Below, piece after piece: positions 1 to 11,200 of a DNA stretch of 64,000 nt (the stretch's first letter is position 1; every line of letters begins with the position of its first letter). The position numbers and the translations under genes are program-made. The notes under the pieces are model-generated. The model did not search any database and was not told the origin of the DNA. It saw only the letters and a list, made by a program, of their open reading frames with translations. Source of the stretch: Myxocyprinus asiaticus (Eukaryota > Chordata > Actinopteri > Cypriniformes > Catostomidae); NCBI RefSeq assembly GCF_019703515.2, contig NC_059372.1, positions 20,783,931 to 20,847,930 on the forward strand, written 5' to 3'.

Positions 1-537
1 ATTGTTATCAGATTACCATTACTGACTTTCAATAAAGTTAATTGCTTTTCAGTTTGTACTTAGGTTACACATACTTCTAAAATAATAATATAACATATAG
101 TATAACACATTTAAACACAATTTATGTTTAAATGTTTGTCTGTTTGTGTTTCTGTGACAGTAGAAGGGACAACAAAAATAAACAAGGAGGAAATATACAT
201 TATTTTGAATTTGTTGAGTGAAAAAGCAAAACCTATTCTGTAGAAAATGTTTTTGAAAGTAACTTAAAAGTAAGTCATTTGTAATGTGATTACTTTCTGA
301 TGAAGTTGTCAGTAAAGTAATCTGATTACAATTTTTTGAGCAGTTAATAGTAATGTTTAGTGGATTACTAATTTTTGAGTTATTTACCCACCACTGGTGG
401 CAGGTCATTTTCTGTTTACGTTCCTATGACAGTGGAATTATTTTGCTGATTTTACTTGCATATTTGTGACAAACAGTACAGGTAATTGTTTCCCTTACAG
501 CAACAAATATGAGATGAACCAGTCTCCGTCTTTTATT

Positions 538-1262
538 GTCTACGTTTACATGGACACCAGAAAGCGGCTTATTGCGAGAAAGCAGTGTTCCTGTTTACCT
601 GCACTGTATAAGCGGCATACTCTTTCCTCATATACATGTGGATTTGTCAGTAAGCAGCTTTTTCCACAGCAATGATGCTCGTGTAAATAACAAACATGGC
701 ATCTGAGGAAGGCTTTGCTATTTTATTCTCCCCGCATCGTTTTATTTCCAGATATTCCAAAGTTGTTGCCATTTTTGTTTCATTAACTTTCTATCGCAAC
801 CTGCAGCAGAATTGCGCTGCAATAGTGGAGTTTCTTATGTAAAACTCTGGGATTCCCCCAATGTATGAGCGCATATACACGAACATAAGGGACAGTCAAT
901 ATTTTACATTAGTGTATGTGAATGAATATAGTTTATAGTGTATGTGTTTTTCCCACTGTACTGCGGGAAATGTTACATTTTTTCCGCTGTGTTGACTTGT
1001 TGGGCTCCATCCAATGACTTTGTTATCCAGTCTGTTCATGCACATGGGCACTTAAAAACCTGTAAGAATGCCGCTTATGCTTTTACAGGGCCAGATAAAC
1101 TGCGTTCACTGGGAGAAACCTGGGTGCATTACACCGCTTTCTCTTAATCCCTTAAGCGGCGTAAGGAAATCTGCGTTCCCCTTTACACAACGTTTCAAAA
1201 ATGCCGCTTACTGCAAAAACCCTGGAATAAACCGTTTTCTTAAGTGCATGTTAACGTGGTCT
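538..1262. mobile_element. MITE-like element with imperfect terminal inverted repeats
   Basis: The left end (about 541-575, containing ACGTTTACATGGACA then AAAGCGGCTTATT) is matched on the opposite strand by the right end (about 1225-1262, ACGTTAACATGCACTT then AAACGGTTTATT). The motif AAGCGGC, or its complement GCCGCTT, recurs inside at about 563, 611, 1070, 1155 and 1203, so internal subrepeats are likely. There is no transposase-like reading frame. This looks like a non-autonomous DNA transposon. The superfamily is not assigned because I could not fix a clear target-site duplication. Confidence 0.45.
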
Positions 1263-1639
1263 TTCAAACTGTACCTGTCACAAAAACATAAAGACATTGT
1301 GATTTTTTCCTCTTATTTTCGTTTTGATGGCTTAATGCAAAAAATATTCCATGTAAAACTTACTAGATGGACTTACATTATGTTGAAGTTCCTAATAAAG
1401 TTACATACCTACTGGTGAATAAATTAACTCATAATTTACTCACATTTAGCACTTGACGAGTGTTCATTTTGGACTCCAGTGCCTACCAGTGTTTAAGATG
1501 GTTCTTAAAACAGATATATCATGTTAATTATGTTAGAAATCTAAGGCTTGTTAAAACATTGATGTTAGAAAATGTATACAATACTTTTTAAGACATAATA
1601 TTTAATGGCTTTTATATATTTAATATTTAATTTTTGCAG

Positions 1640-1694
1640 GTTTGTGGCCATCAGTGACATGTATGAACCCACAGATGATGGCTCAGAGAGTCAG
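1640..1694 (+). CDS. Penultimate coding exon of an unidentified + strand gene
   Basis: A pyrimidine-rich tract ending TTTTTGCAG lies directly before 1640, and the exon ends in CAG followed by GTCAGC. In the frame that joins the next exon it reads FVAISDMYEPTDDGSESQ, an acidic, Ser-rich stretch. The 55-bp length leaves one partial codon at the 5' side and phase 0 at the 3' side. The upstream exons are outside the window or not recognisable. I do not recognise the protein and assign no function. Confidence 0.6.
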
Positions 1695-1815
1695 GTCAGC
1701 TTCACTTTCATTGCCATTTCTTTTTCAAAAAGATGCTTTTGGGCTTAAATCAGTTATATATAAAAGCTCTGTGTGTAGCTCAGAAACATAACCTATTTTG
1801 GTGTTATTTTTACAG

Positions 1816-1968
1816 GTATTTGCATCACGGTCTTATGATGCCACCACTCACTTCGAAACAACTTGTAATGACATCAAGGATATCTACAAGCGCATGACAG
1901 GCAGCGACTTCGACTTTGAGAATATGAAGCGCAAACAGAACGACGTCTTTGGGGAGGATGAGCAGTGA
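1816..1968 (+). CDS. Last coding exon of an unidentified + strand gene
   Basis: The acceptor TTTTACAG precedes 1816 and the frame runs 50 codons to a TGA at 1966-1968. It begins [14 protein letters not shown] and ends in a hydrophilic, helix-like tail, [13 protein letters not shown]. The codons are balanced and GC-richer than the flanks, which supports real coding sequence. The opposite strand is also open here (83 codons at 1825-2076) but has no splice context, so I treat it as a shadow. The gene converges tail to tail with the itih6-like gene, whose stop codon is at 5009. I could not identify the family. Confidence 0.7.
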   Translation, partial: VFASRSYDATTHFETTCNDIKDIYKRMTGSDFDFENMKRKQNDVFGEDEQ

Positions 1969-4900
1969 GGGTTGGAGAGGGAATGAAGGAGAGGGGAATG
2001 GAGAGGCAGTGATCACTAGGAGCAGAGGGGGAGATATGGCAGGATGAGTTTGCAACATGATCTCAGTAGTATTCATTGATATTTACACATAAAAAGTTGT
2101 TCTATTATACATACATTTTCACATGCTTGCATATACACCGAAACATGTGATACTGACAGCATCTAAAACCTAAACCCTTTTACGATTGAACAACTTAGAG
2201 ATTGTTTTTTTTTTAGATTTTAGAGATTTTCATTAAAAAGGTCTTTATCAGACAAAGCAATTTCCAACATTCACTCATAAAAGCAGTAATGTTTTAGATG
2301 CCGTGAAGACGCTGTACAAAAAATGTATGTGTCACAGTTGTGGACAAATCTCTATGAAATACTAATGAGATCACCCTGCAAAAAGAGGTAATGGAGCACA
2401 GAATAGAAAGTATAACAGTAATGTTGTAAATCTCTTTCAACTGTCCTTATTTTTCCCAGAATGCTCTTTGCTCATTGTCTCCACACTGTCTTGTGTCTCT
2501 AGGTATATACAGTTCAGCACACAGACACAATGCTCTATTGCTCACATTCCGTAACTCACCTATCTGCACTACAAAAAGTGGGCTCACAGCGACATGCTAT
2601 TGTAGATTCTTATAAACGCAGTATGCATTGTTTTGCGCAAATATCCTGTTGAAGTGAAACACGTGTCTTTTTTTTCTATGAATATTGTCTTTGACTGAAG
2701 CCCACACATATGAACAATTCCTTGAATACTGAAGGAAATTTAAAATGATTTCTCATGAATTTAAGTGAAAGGTCCCTAAGCATTCCCCCCAACTGATTTG
2801 TTGGTTGGAAGCAGTGCTAAGCGTTTCCACATAATTTGAGTCTTCAGACTGTTAGTTTGGCTCACTCTGACATAAACAGCTTCATTATAACAGTAGCCTT
2901 ATAACAGTACTTCCCTGTAATTAGGGAAGTGTTATTCACAAAACATATAGTAAAATCATTAAACACTAATCATTAATATCAATAAACACTATGGTTTGAG
3001 ACTTAAAAAAGGATGTAATATGACATTAATTATATTTACAAGACACAGCAGTAAGAAAATAAATTTGCCTTGAATGTATCCCACAACAGTCTCATAGGTA
3101 TATTTCATTTCAAGAGATCTAACCCTCATTTCAACCACTTAATGGCCATTAAAGTTATTTAATTCTCTTGTTTTGTGGGTGGATATTTTTTGACACCTAA
3201 ATTGAACGAGATGTGTAAAATGTAGTATTGACGTGAATTGTAAGCCATTAACTTGTAACTTACTTTACAGTCTTCGTGCTGTAAATGGCGTCACAATTGC
3301 TAAAGATTTTGTTCTACATTCTGCATTCTTTTGTTATCATGAAATAATTCATTTTTTAGGGATTGCTGATATGGACAACTGTTTTTCCAAATTCCAAATG
3401 GATCCATCATGATCATTTCACAGTTTGTTACAGTAAAGTAGTAGAGGTAGATTGAATCTGAGTCTTAAACTTGGAAACAATTGTTATTCCCATGGCTGCA
3501 ACAGTTTATGATAATGTGAATTTATGGAGTATCAGATTCTTTGGTGTTTGATAGTAACCATATCCTTTGGTATTCTGGCTTTTGTAAACTAGGCTGGCCC
3601 CAGTCTAAAAACCTGAGAACACCTACTTTTCACAAACATGCTCTAACTTGACAGTTGTGATGAACACTATGCCTCTCCTTGTGAACTGTAAAGATTGTCA
3701 CTGTACCATGCAATTAAACTGCATTAATGTTTTGTTTTTTTTAATCAGTGATTAAAACTTAATCATGTCTCTGCATTTACACTTGGCTGTTAGAAATCAA
3801 ACTGTCAAAGTTTTAACTTAAGATTGGTCATTTTCACCATTACTTACAGTATATTTATAAAATGGTCTTAATCATGCTCATTTATGTTTTCAGATTATTT
3901 CTATTGCCATTAACAGTTATAGCAGACAATAGTCTACTGGACCAGCTAATCTTGATGTGTCGTTTGAACACTTGCTGTACTGCTTTCATGTAGAATACGC
4001 AAGAATTGCTTGTGTGTCATGTTCTGTTTTTCATATACACCTTACTGAGAAAAAGCCTCTTTTTTTCCCCTCTATGTTCTTACAGAAAACAAGGAGTGGG
4101 TGACGATGATAATTTCTTTATATTCTTTACTTTTATTGGGCCAAAGTCACTTATGGCCTTATAAAGTCACATAGAACCATACAGATCTCAAACTTTCTTC
4201 TTTATTGCACAGTTAGATCAAAATAACAATGATAACTGGAATTAAATAGAATTAAGCATTGCTATATTTGGCGGTATCTCTTGCACCTCTCTAGCATATT
4301 GTTGCATATGTTTGGATTAACTGTTTTACTGTTCTTTTGTACTGTATTTATTTTCATTTTGTCTTTCATTTTTATTGTTGAAACAACCTAACTAAACATC
4401 TTAAAAACTGACACACGAACTTGACAACTTTAAGTTGTGAATTTCATCCTGTGTTTGAGCAGTCTTGTGCAACAAAAATAAATATGAATAAAATGAAACT
4501 CAACCTTTTTGTTTGGTTAAATTTGATTACTGGCACAAATGTACACAGCTTTTGCTTTCTAACAGGACAAAGATCATCCATTATAAAGTACACCATTTTA
4601 GAATCTGTACACATTTATTATCTGCTGTATAATTATAAATGGACACATATATACACTTACATTTTTATGCCAACTAAATAGAAGCTTAGAAAAAAAATCT
4701 TTGGATATTCTTAAGAAATGGTTTTGATTACCTGTCTTTAAAGTCACATCACAGTGAGAATATTAAATGTGACATAGGTAAAATGTTAAGTCCATACGGT
4801 TCAAAAGGCAATATTATGACCATTTACTGATTTTGCAAGCAGCACAGCACCATCCTTCAATCCTCCACTGTTTATGTATATCCTAAACTATCTGTAGTTT

Positions 4901-5008
4901 ATCACTTGTTCGGTTATACTCTAAAGTTGGTTTACTATCAATAAGCACAAGAGTGTTCCAGTGTCCTTTTTTGTACCTACAGTAATTCTGCAGATTTTGA
5001 GACGTGAA
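1969..5008. other. 3' UTR of the + strand gene and the convergent intergenic gap
   Basis: There is no credible coding sequence on either strand. The DNA is AT-rich, as expected for a long 3' UTR. Polyadenylation-like hexamers on the + strand include ATTAAA near 3714 and clustered AATAAA near 4478-4492. Either could end the + strand transcript. The rest, up to the terminal exon of the itih6-like gene, shows nothing I can name. Confidence 0.4.
4476..4495 (+). terminator. Candidate polyadenylation signals of the + strand gene
   Basis: Two overlapping AATAAA hexamers occur in AAAATAAATATGAATAAAAT, about 2.5 kb after the stop codon at 1968, followed by a T-rich stretch. This is a plausible distal poly(A) site. 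The assignment rests only on the motifs. Confidence 0.35.
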
Positions 5009-5265
5009 CTACAATTGGGGTGTTATCTGTTGGTGATCCACAATATAACTTTGATAGGAGTTGCCCAGAAGTCTCTCTACATCCACTTTTGGCACTACCC
5101 AACATTGGGCTGAGTGTCTCTTTCTGGATGAGTCCTTCAGAATCTTGTCCTGTAGGGTGACGGGAAAATGCTCATCTCCTTTCTTGAGCAGGCCCATGAC
5201 CAACAAACTGTTCTTGTTTGTTTGTGCGTGATGGAAACCAGCCCGGTCCGTTACCCTAGTCACCT
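5009..5265 (-). CDS. itih6: itih6-like exon 17: terminal exon and stop
   Basis: The acceptor ATTTAG precedes 5265 and the frame runs 85 codons to a TAG at 5011-5009. It matches the end of ITIH proteins: [14 protein letters not shown] in place of the L-V-T-R-x-x-Q-K-D-Y block, AQCWVV for the invariant C-W-F, and [10 protein letters not shown] for the D-G-x-Y-x-D-Y-I-V-P block. Exon 16 lies 2.9 kb away because a nest of transposons fills the intron. Confidence 0.82.
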
Positions 5266-8200
5266 CTAAATGGGTATGTTGAAACTGGCCTATAATTGGA
5301 AAGATATACCAAACTGAGATCCTCAGAAATATGGAAAGAGTGCTTAAAACAATATTTGATACCTTAGTGAATAGGATTTAAAGCTGAAGTGGTTAATATT
5401 TGCACACTAGCATCACCATACAGAATTACAAAAATTATTGTTTTCAAATAGGTTTCCCTGAACACTCCTTTCCTCTGCCATTGGTCAGCAAACACTAGTC
5501 CCGCCTTAAACGTATGGCATTGTTTGAGGCAATGTTGATCAAACAAACTGAGCAATGTTTGGAAATTTCAGGGAAATCAACCTACAAATTGACTACTTAT
5601 AATTGTCTCTACATATAAAGCTTAAAGGGTTAGTTCACCCAAAAATGAACATTCTATCATCATTTACTCACCCTCATGTTATCCCAGATGTTTATGACTT
5701 TCTTTCTTCTTCAGAACACTAATGAAAATTTTTAGAAGATATCTCATCTCTGTAGGTCCATACAATGCAAGTGAATGGTGACCAGACCTTTCAAGCTCCA
5801 GAAATCTCATAAAGGCATTATAAAGGTAATCCACATGACTAGTGGTTCAATATAAGTCTCTGAAGCGATGCAATCACTATGGGTGAGAAGCAGATCAGTA
5901 TTTAAATCCTTTTTTACTATAAATCTCCAATTTCACTTTCAGAATGTGAAAGTGATAGTGGAGATTTATAGTTTAAAAAAAAAAAAAAAGGCCTTTAATA
6001 CAGATCTGTTTTTCAACCACATCTATTGTATTGCTTCTAAAGATATAGATTTAACCACAGGATTGTCATGGATTACTTGTACAGGTATGCTGCCTTTATG
6101 TGCTTTTTAGAGCTTGAAAGGTCTGGTCACTATTGGGGTGTGCGAGACTAGTCTAATAAATGGTTATGATGCTGCTAGTCGATGCTGGAATTACTAGTCG
6201 GTTAATATTTTCTCCCATTAAGCTGATCAACATTTTTACACTTACGTTTGTCTTTATATTTTTACAGAGGCTGCGCTTAAATTACTGTCATATTAATGTT
6301 CACGTGGTGAAATACGCGCAATGTTTCAGCACATTGTTTTGTAATTTTGTAATTATTTATTTATTTAAAGTCTGGAATTTTTCCTGTTTCTTGAAAGCCA
6401 GAGAAAGTTATGTGTATCTATATCAAACAGTATCCACCTCTAACAAACTTCATCAGTGAACAGATCATCTGAATATAAACAAGTTCAGTGAAACTGAGGA
6501 AAGATACAAACAGACATTTTCAGACTTATTTATTGTGAACATCAAAGTGTTTGTTCAGAGTTACTTGTTTTATGTTTTCATCAAAAAGTGCCTTGTTAGG
6601 GGCCTGGGTAGCTCAGCGAGTAAAGACACTGACTACCACCCTTGGAGTTGTGAGTCCGAATCCAGGGCGTGCTGAGTGACTCCAGCCAGGTCTACTAAGC
6701 AAACAAATTGGCCCAGTTGCTAGGGAGGGTAGAGTCATGGGGTAATCTCCTCATGGTCACGATTAGTGGTTCTCGCTCTCAGTGGGGCACGTGGTAATTT
6801 GTGTGTGGACTCACAGAGAGTAGCATGAGCCTCCACATGCTATGAGTCTCCGTGATGTCGTGCACAGCGAGCCACGTGATAAGATGCGTGGATTGACTGT
6901 CTCAGAAGCAGGCAACTGAGACTTGTCCTCCGCCACCCAGATTGAGGTGAGTAACCACGCCACCATGAGGACCTACTAAGTAGTGGGAATTGGGCATTCC
7001 AAATTGGGGAGAAAAAGGGGATAAATAAATTAATTAATTAAAGTGCCTTGTTCTCGCGGTCACTTGAATAAGCGCATGCGCTCTCTCTCCCTCTATCATG
7101 CACAGCAGGCGCTGAGATTGAGGGAGACAAGCAAAGCAAAGCTGGTTCAAATTAAACTGATACGTGTTCGACTGGAGGACAATGAATTAAACTAACTACA
7201 GAGAACATTTCAATATAAAAACAAGCAAATCCCAGGCATTTACGGTAAGGCAATTTAGAAATCCCGGTCTGACTTTTTTAAAGTCCCTTTTGGGGGTAAG
7301 GACTTATTGTCACCCTAAACAAGCAGATATTACAGCTTTTCCTACTTTCATTACAACTTGTAGACAGTTTTCCCGCTTCCTTTGGTGATCGTTGTGCTGC
7401 ATTGATAGACTGAACATCACGATCCGCATACATCTTCTCCCTCGTAACGAATATTATCCATTACAAGCAAATTAAACATTAAACATGATTGTCACTAGAG
7501 GCAAAATGTAACTGTCATATCCGCAGGTCGGAGACGGTGAAACGGGGGTGTTTTCTCCTGTCAGTCATTGAAGCTCTATGAGAGTTTGGGCATACTAAGA
7601 TGGCCGCTCGAACACTTCTGGTGGCTTCACCTCCTGCTGGCAGTTTAATTTTGCATCAGCAATCCAGTTCTATTTATATATCAGTGGTCATGTTCTATTT
7701 TTTAATGTACAATGATTGTAATGCAAGACGAGCACGTTGCAGATAAATGCCCCTTATCAGTGGAATTTAATGTTGGATTTGGAATAGATAAAGTATTTTA
7801 AATGGGTCACATACATTTTTTTTTTTTTTACTGTTTTCTGAAGGTTGGTTTCTTTTTAGACTAGTCAACTTCAAATTTTTAGTTTAAACATCAGTGAAAT
7901 TAGACGTTCTGCACATCCCTAGTCACTATTCACTTACATTGTATAGACCTACTGAGATATTCTTCTAAAAATCTTTGTTTGTGTTCTGCAGAAGAAAAAA
8001 GTCATACACATCTGGGATGGCATGAGGGTGAGTAAATGATGAGAGAATTTTCATTTTTGGGTGAACTATCTCCTTTAAAGCTTGAATAGAAGCTGAGCTT
8101 TAGTATTGGAAAGATGACACACTTCAGCTTTAACCATGAAAATACAATGCTGCCTACCTAGCAGGCCTTGGCTGAGATGAGAAAGCCCACTACCATCAGC

Positions 8201-11200
8201 AATATAGAAGCCCAGGTGTTTCACTTGAAAGTATTTGGGGTGGCTATATCGATGGAAGAGAATAAGGAACTGAACACCCCTCCCAAGCTCAATCCAACAG
8301 CTATGGTGCTCATCAACTTTGACTCTTAAGCCCTGACGTTTCACAGATCCTCGCTGATTAGTGGGTAGAAGCTCTAGTCCCTCCCCTTCCACTTCCACTA
8401 ATACTGAGTTCAATGTTAGTGTAATCATGAAGCCTTTGTTAGCAGTGATGGTAATCCTGTCAAAGAAAGTACGAACACGATTCTCCATCCCCTCCTTAGA
8501 TTGAGCCAGCATCAGATGCCCATCCACAATAATGCCTTAAGACATCAAAAGGTATGAAACAAGACCATGTTAGTAGCATATCTAAAAAGCATTTCTGTTA
8601 TTTTGTTTTGTTTTTCCATGAACACACAGTCATACTTGGCAAGCTACAGTGCAAAAAGTAACCTGCAATTGTTTCAGTACCTTAAGGAGCTATTTCTACC
8701 TGATCTAGCCTCTTTAAAATGCCAATTTTTAGGTTAACATTTTTTATTGTATAGAGTCTGTAAAAACAACACCTTTTTCTGGGTCCTCAAGAAGGCGTAG
8801 TACATCATCAGCCTTGCCATCGATGGTGAAACACAAGTTCTGATGTAGCTTTGGGAGCTGAACAACAAAATGTGGGTCTCCATCCACTTTTAGAGAGACA
8901 TAACATTGAATTATGCTGAATAATTACTATGAGACTATCACTTCCAAAGTCATTTTCCATTTATGCACCAGTGCTATCGAGCTACTTTACAATTACGATA
9001 CTATAAGTCGACAGTTTTTGTGATCTTGTATTTAGCATCAAAAGCAGAAACAGCTAAAGGAGGAAAGAAGTGTAAATAATTATAACAAGATGGCAAAATT
9101 GTAAAAAATTGTACAACTTGTACGCCCATGGAGAAAAATGCACAAATCAACGGACAATGTTATCTAAATCTTTCTTGGTTTAACGCCAAACCCAAACCTA
9201 AACTAAACCATAAAGTGTAACCCCTTACCCGAACCCTAGACCAAGGTTTCTCAACCTTTTTAACTGACGTTTCTTGTCTTAAAATGAAATGTTGAATAGG
9301 AGGCCCGCTACAATTTTATGCCTGTATTGAATGCATTTGAAATTCTGCTTGTTGATTGGTCTGTCTGGAATTAAAGTTTAAACATTTCGTACAATATCTT
9401 GCAATTTCACCATCTTGGACAACTTATAACTATTTGACATAAGACTTTTGGACATTCGGTACTGGAGTCATACCTGAGGAAGAGAACCCTCTAACTGTAC
9501 TTAAACTCGCCGGGCTATCTGGGTCTGCTGAAATGATCAAGACACATACTGTGGTAAAATTGCTAATGTGCTGCCACACATTAAGTAAATTAAATTAAGT
9601 AAAATAAATTACATTTATGGTGGTTTATTGTCACACACATACAGTACAGTGGTTTTGAAATAATAAGTGAAGTGCTTACCAGCTACCTGAGCATCTGAAT
9701 CTGAAAGGAAAAATTAAGTTAAAAAATTGTGAATATAATAATAATACTTAGGAGCTGAAAAGTGGACAGAATACAGTTTCATATGATTATTTTTTAATTT
9801 GATTTGTTTAGTTATTTTGTGAGCTTACATGAATCATAATGGATGTTGTAGTCATAGTCGTAGTCATGGTCATGGTCATGTTCTGCATCATAATCTGCTG
9901 CAAAATAACATGCACAATAAGGCAACTTTTTTCATTCTTGTTTTGTCATGTTTATGCTGTAATTTCTGGCTTCAGTGCAAAACTAACTTGTAATTTTGTA
10001 GCTGAACAAGTATTACTTACCTTTAACAAGTTCAATATCTGTATGAAATCAGGAAGAGAGTTGACAAAATATATGATCAGAGGCTACAGCATTATTGTAG
10101 TTTCAGTTCAGTGCAGTCAAGAAATAGAGTGAGATGGACTGCCTTACCTTTCCTCTGAATCTGAATGGTAGAGGAGACATCTGATGGACAAAGAAGATGT
10201 TATTTAAATGACATGAATTATGGAGGACAGAAAAGAACATTACATTTATTGACAAAGGTAGGCACTAATAGTTATTCATTTCAAGTATGCAGTATGTGAC
10301 AATGATGAGCAATGATACATGAGACTGCAAGTGGTCTGGTCAAACAAGATAATCAATGAATACATAACTTCCAAATTCTTGCAACTCATAAACTCAAATT
10401 TTAGGACACATTGTGACCTGGAAAACTTGACTTGACACTAACAATTTTTAAAAATCACAACAAAATTGTTTAATGTAACAGTGTGACCTATTATTTTTGC
10501 TAATTAAAAATGTGTTCATGACTATTAGCTTTGAAGCCATCTATATGCTAACATACCCCTAAAAGTTGACAAAATTAATTTTTAGCAGATATATGCATTT
10601 AAAAATTACAGTATTTCTCTTACTGGAAAATGGACCAAATATATCGATGACTCATCTTGTACTACACAGATTACTGTCCAATCAAATGCTCTCTAGAATG
10701 AGAATGTCACTCCCCCGTGATACCACCTCCAACCAACAAGCAAGCAGTCAAAACTAAAAGACTAAAGTCTTTTGGCTATTTGAAAAAAAGAAAAAAGAAA
10801 AGAAAAAACCCTTCAATATGTGACTTTATCCACCTTTTTCCTACATCCCGTGATGGTTAGTGCAAAATGTGGGCGTTACTTCCGTTGTCAAGTAAACACA
10901 GCTGTAGATGCGGTGTTCGTCCATTCATTCTTTGTGTTGGGATTTTGAGGAGAGCTTGTCTGATTTCATGAGGACATACATCAATCAATATATCAGTGTG
11001 TTACTGAACGATAATAAACTGCAAAAAAAAAAAGTCATAAAGACAAAGACAGCGCGAACAAAACTGGTGCGCTGTTTCTCCCAGATGCAGAAGAGATTTA
11101 ATCTAAGCACAAACGCAACATATCAAGCAAAATTATCGGTTGTTTTGGTTGAGTACCTGTGTTAGTTCAGCTTCAGATGTGTGTGCTTGTACTTGTCACT

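Larger units (their letters stand above)
5624..8075. mobile_element. MITE with TAAAGCTT duplication, carrying a nested hAT element
   Basis: The left end AAAGGGTTAGTTCACCCAAA and the right end (complement of TTTTTGGGTGAACTATCTCC) are inverted repeats, and TAAAGCTT flanks both sides (5616-5623 and 8076-8083). The centre (about 5915-5985) is a hairpin around AAATCTCCAATTTCACTTTC. The right half is separated from the left by a hAT insertion at 6134-7921. Related fragments occur near 12560-12595, 14090-14120, 20548, 24430, 33071-33640 and 61803. Confidence 0.75.

Noticed and set aside
6599..6680. A tRNA gene
   Set aside because: The boxes A and B are there, but the sequence is the head of a multi-copy SINE with a long body and does not fold into a complete cloverleaf. 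The other copies are also SINE heads.
8075..8157. Readthrough C-terminus of itih6 exon 16
   Set aside because: The frame stays open to 8075, but a donor at 8158 and a terminal exon at 5265-5009 with the CW and Y-x-x-Y-I-V blocks and the correct phase fit the family better.
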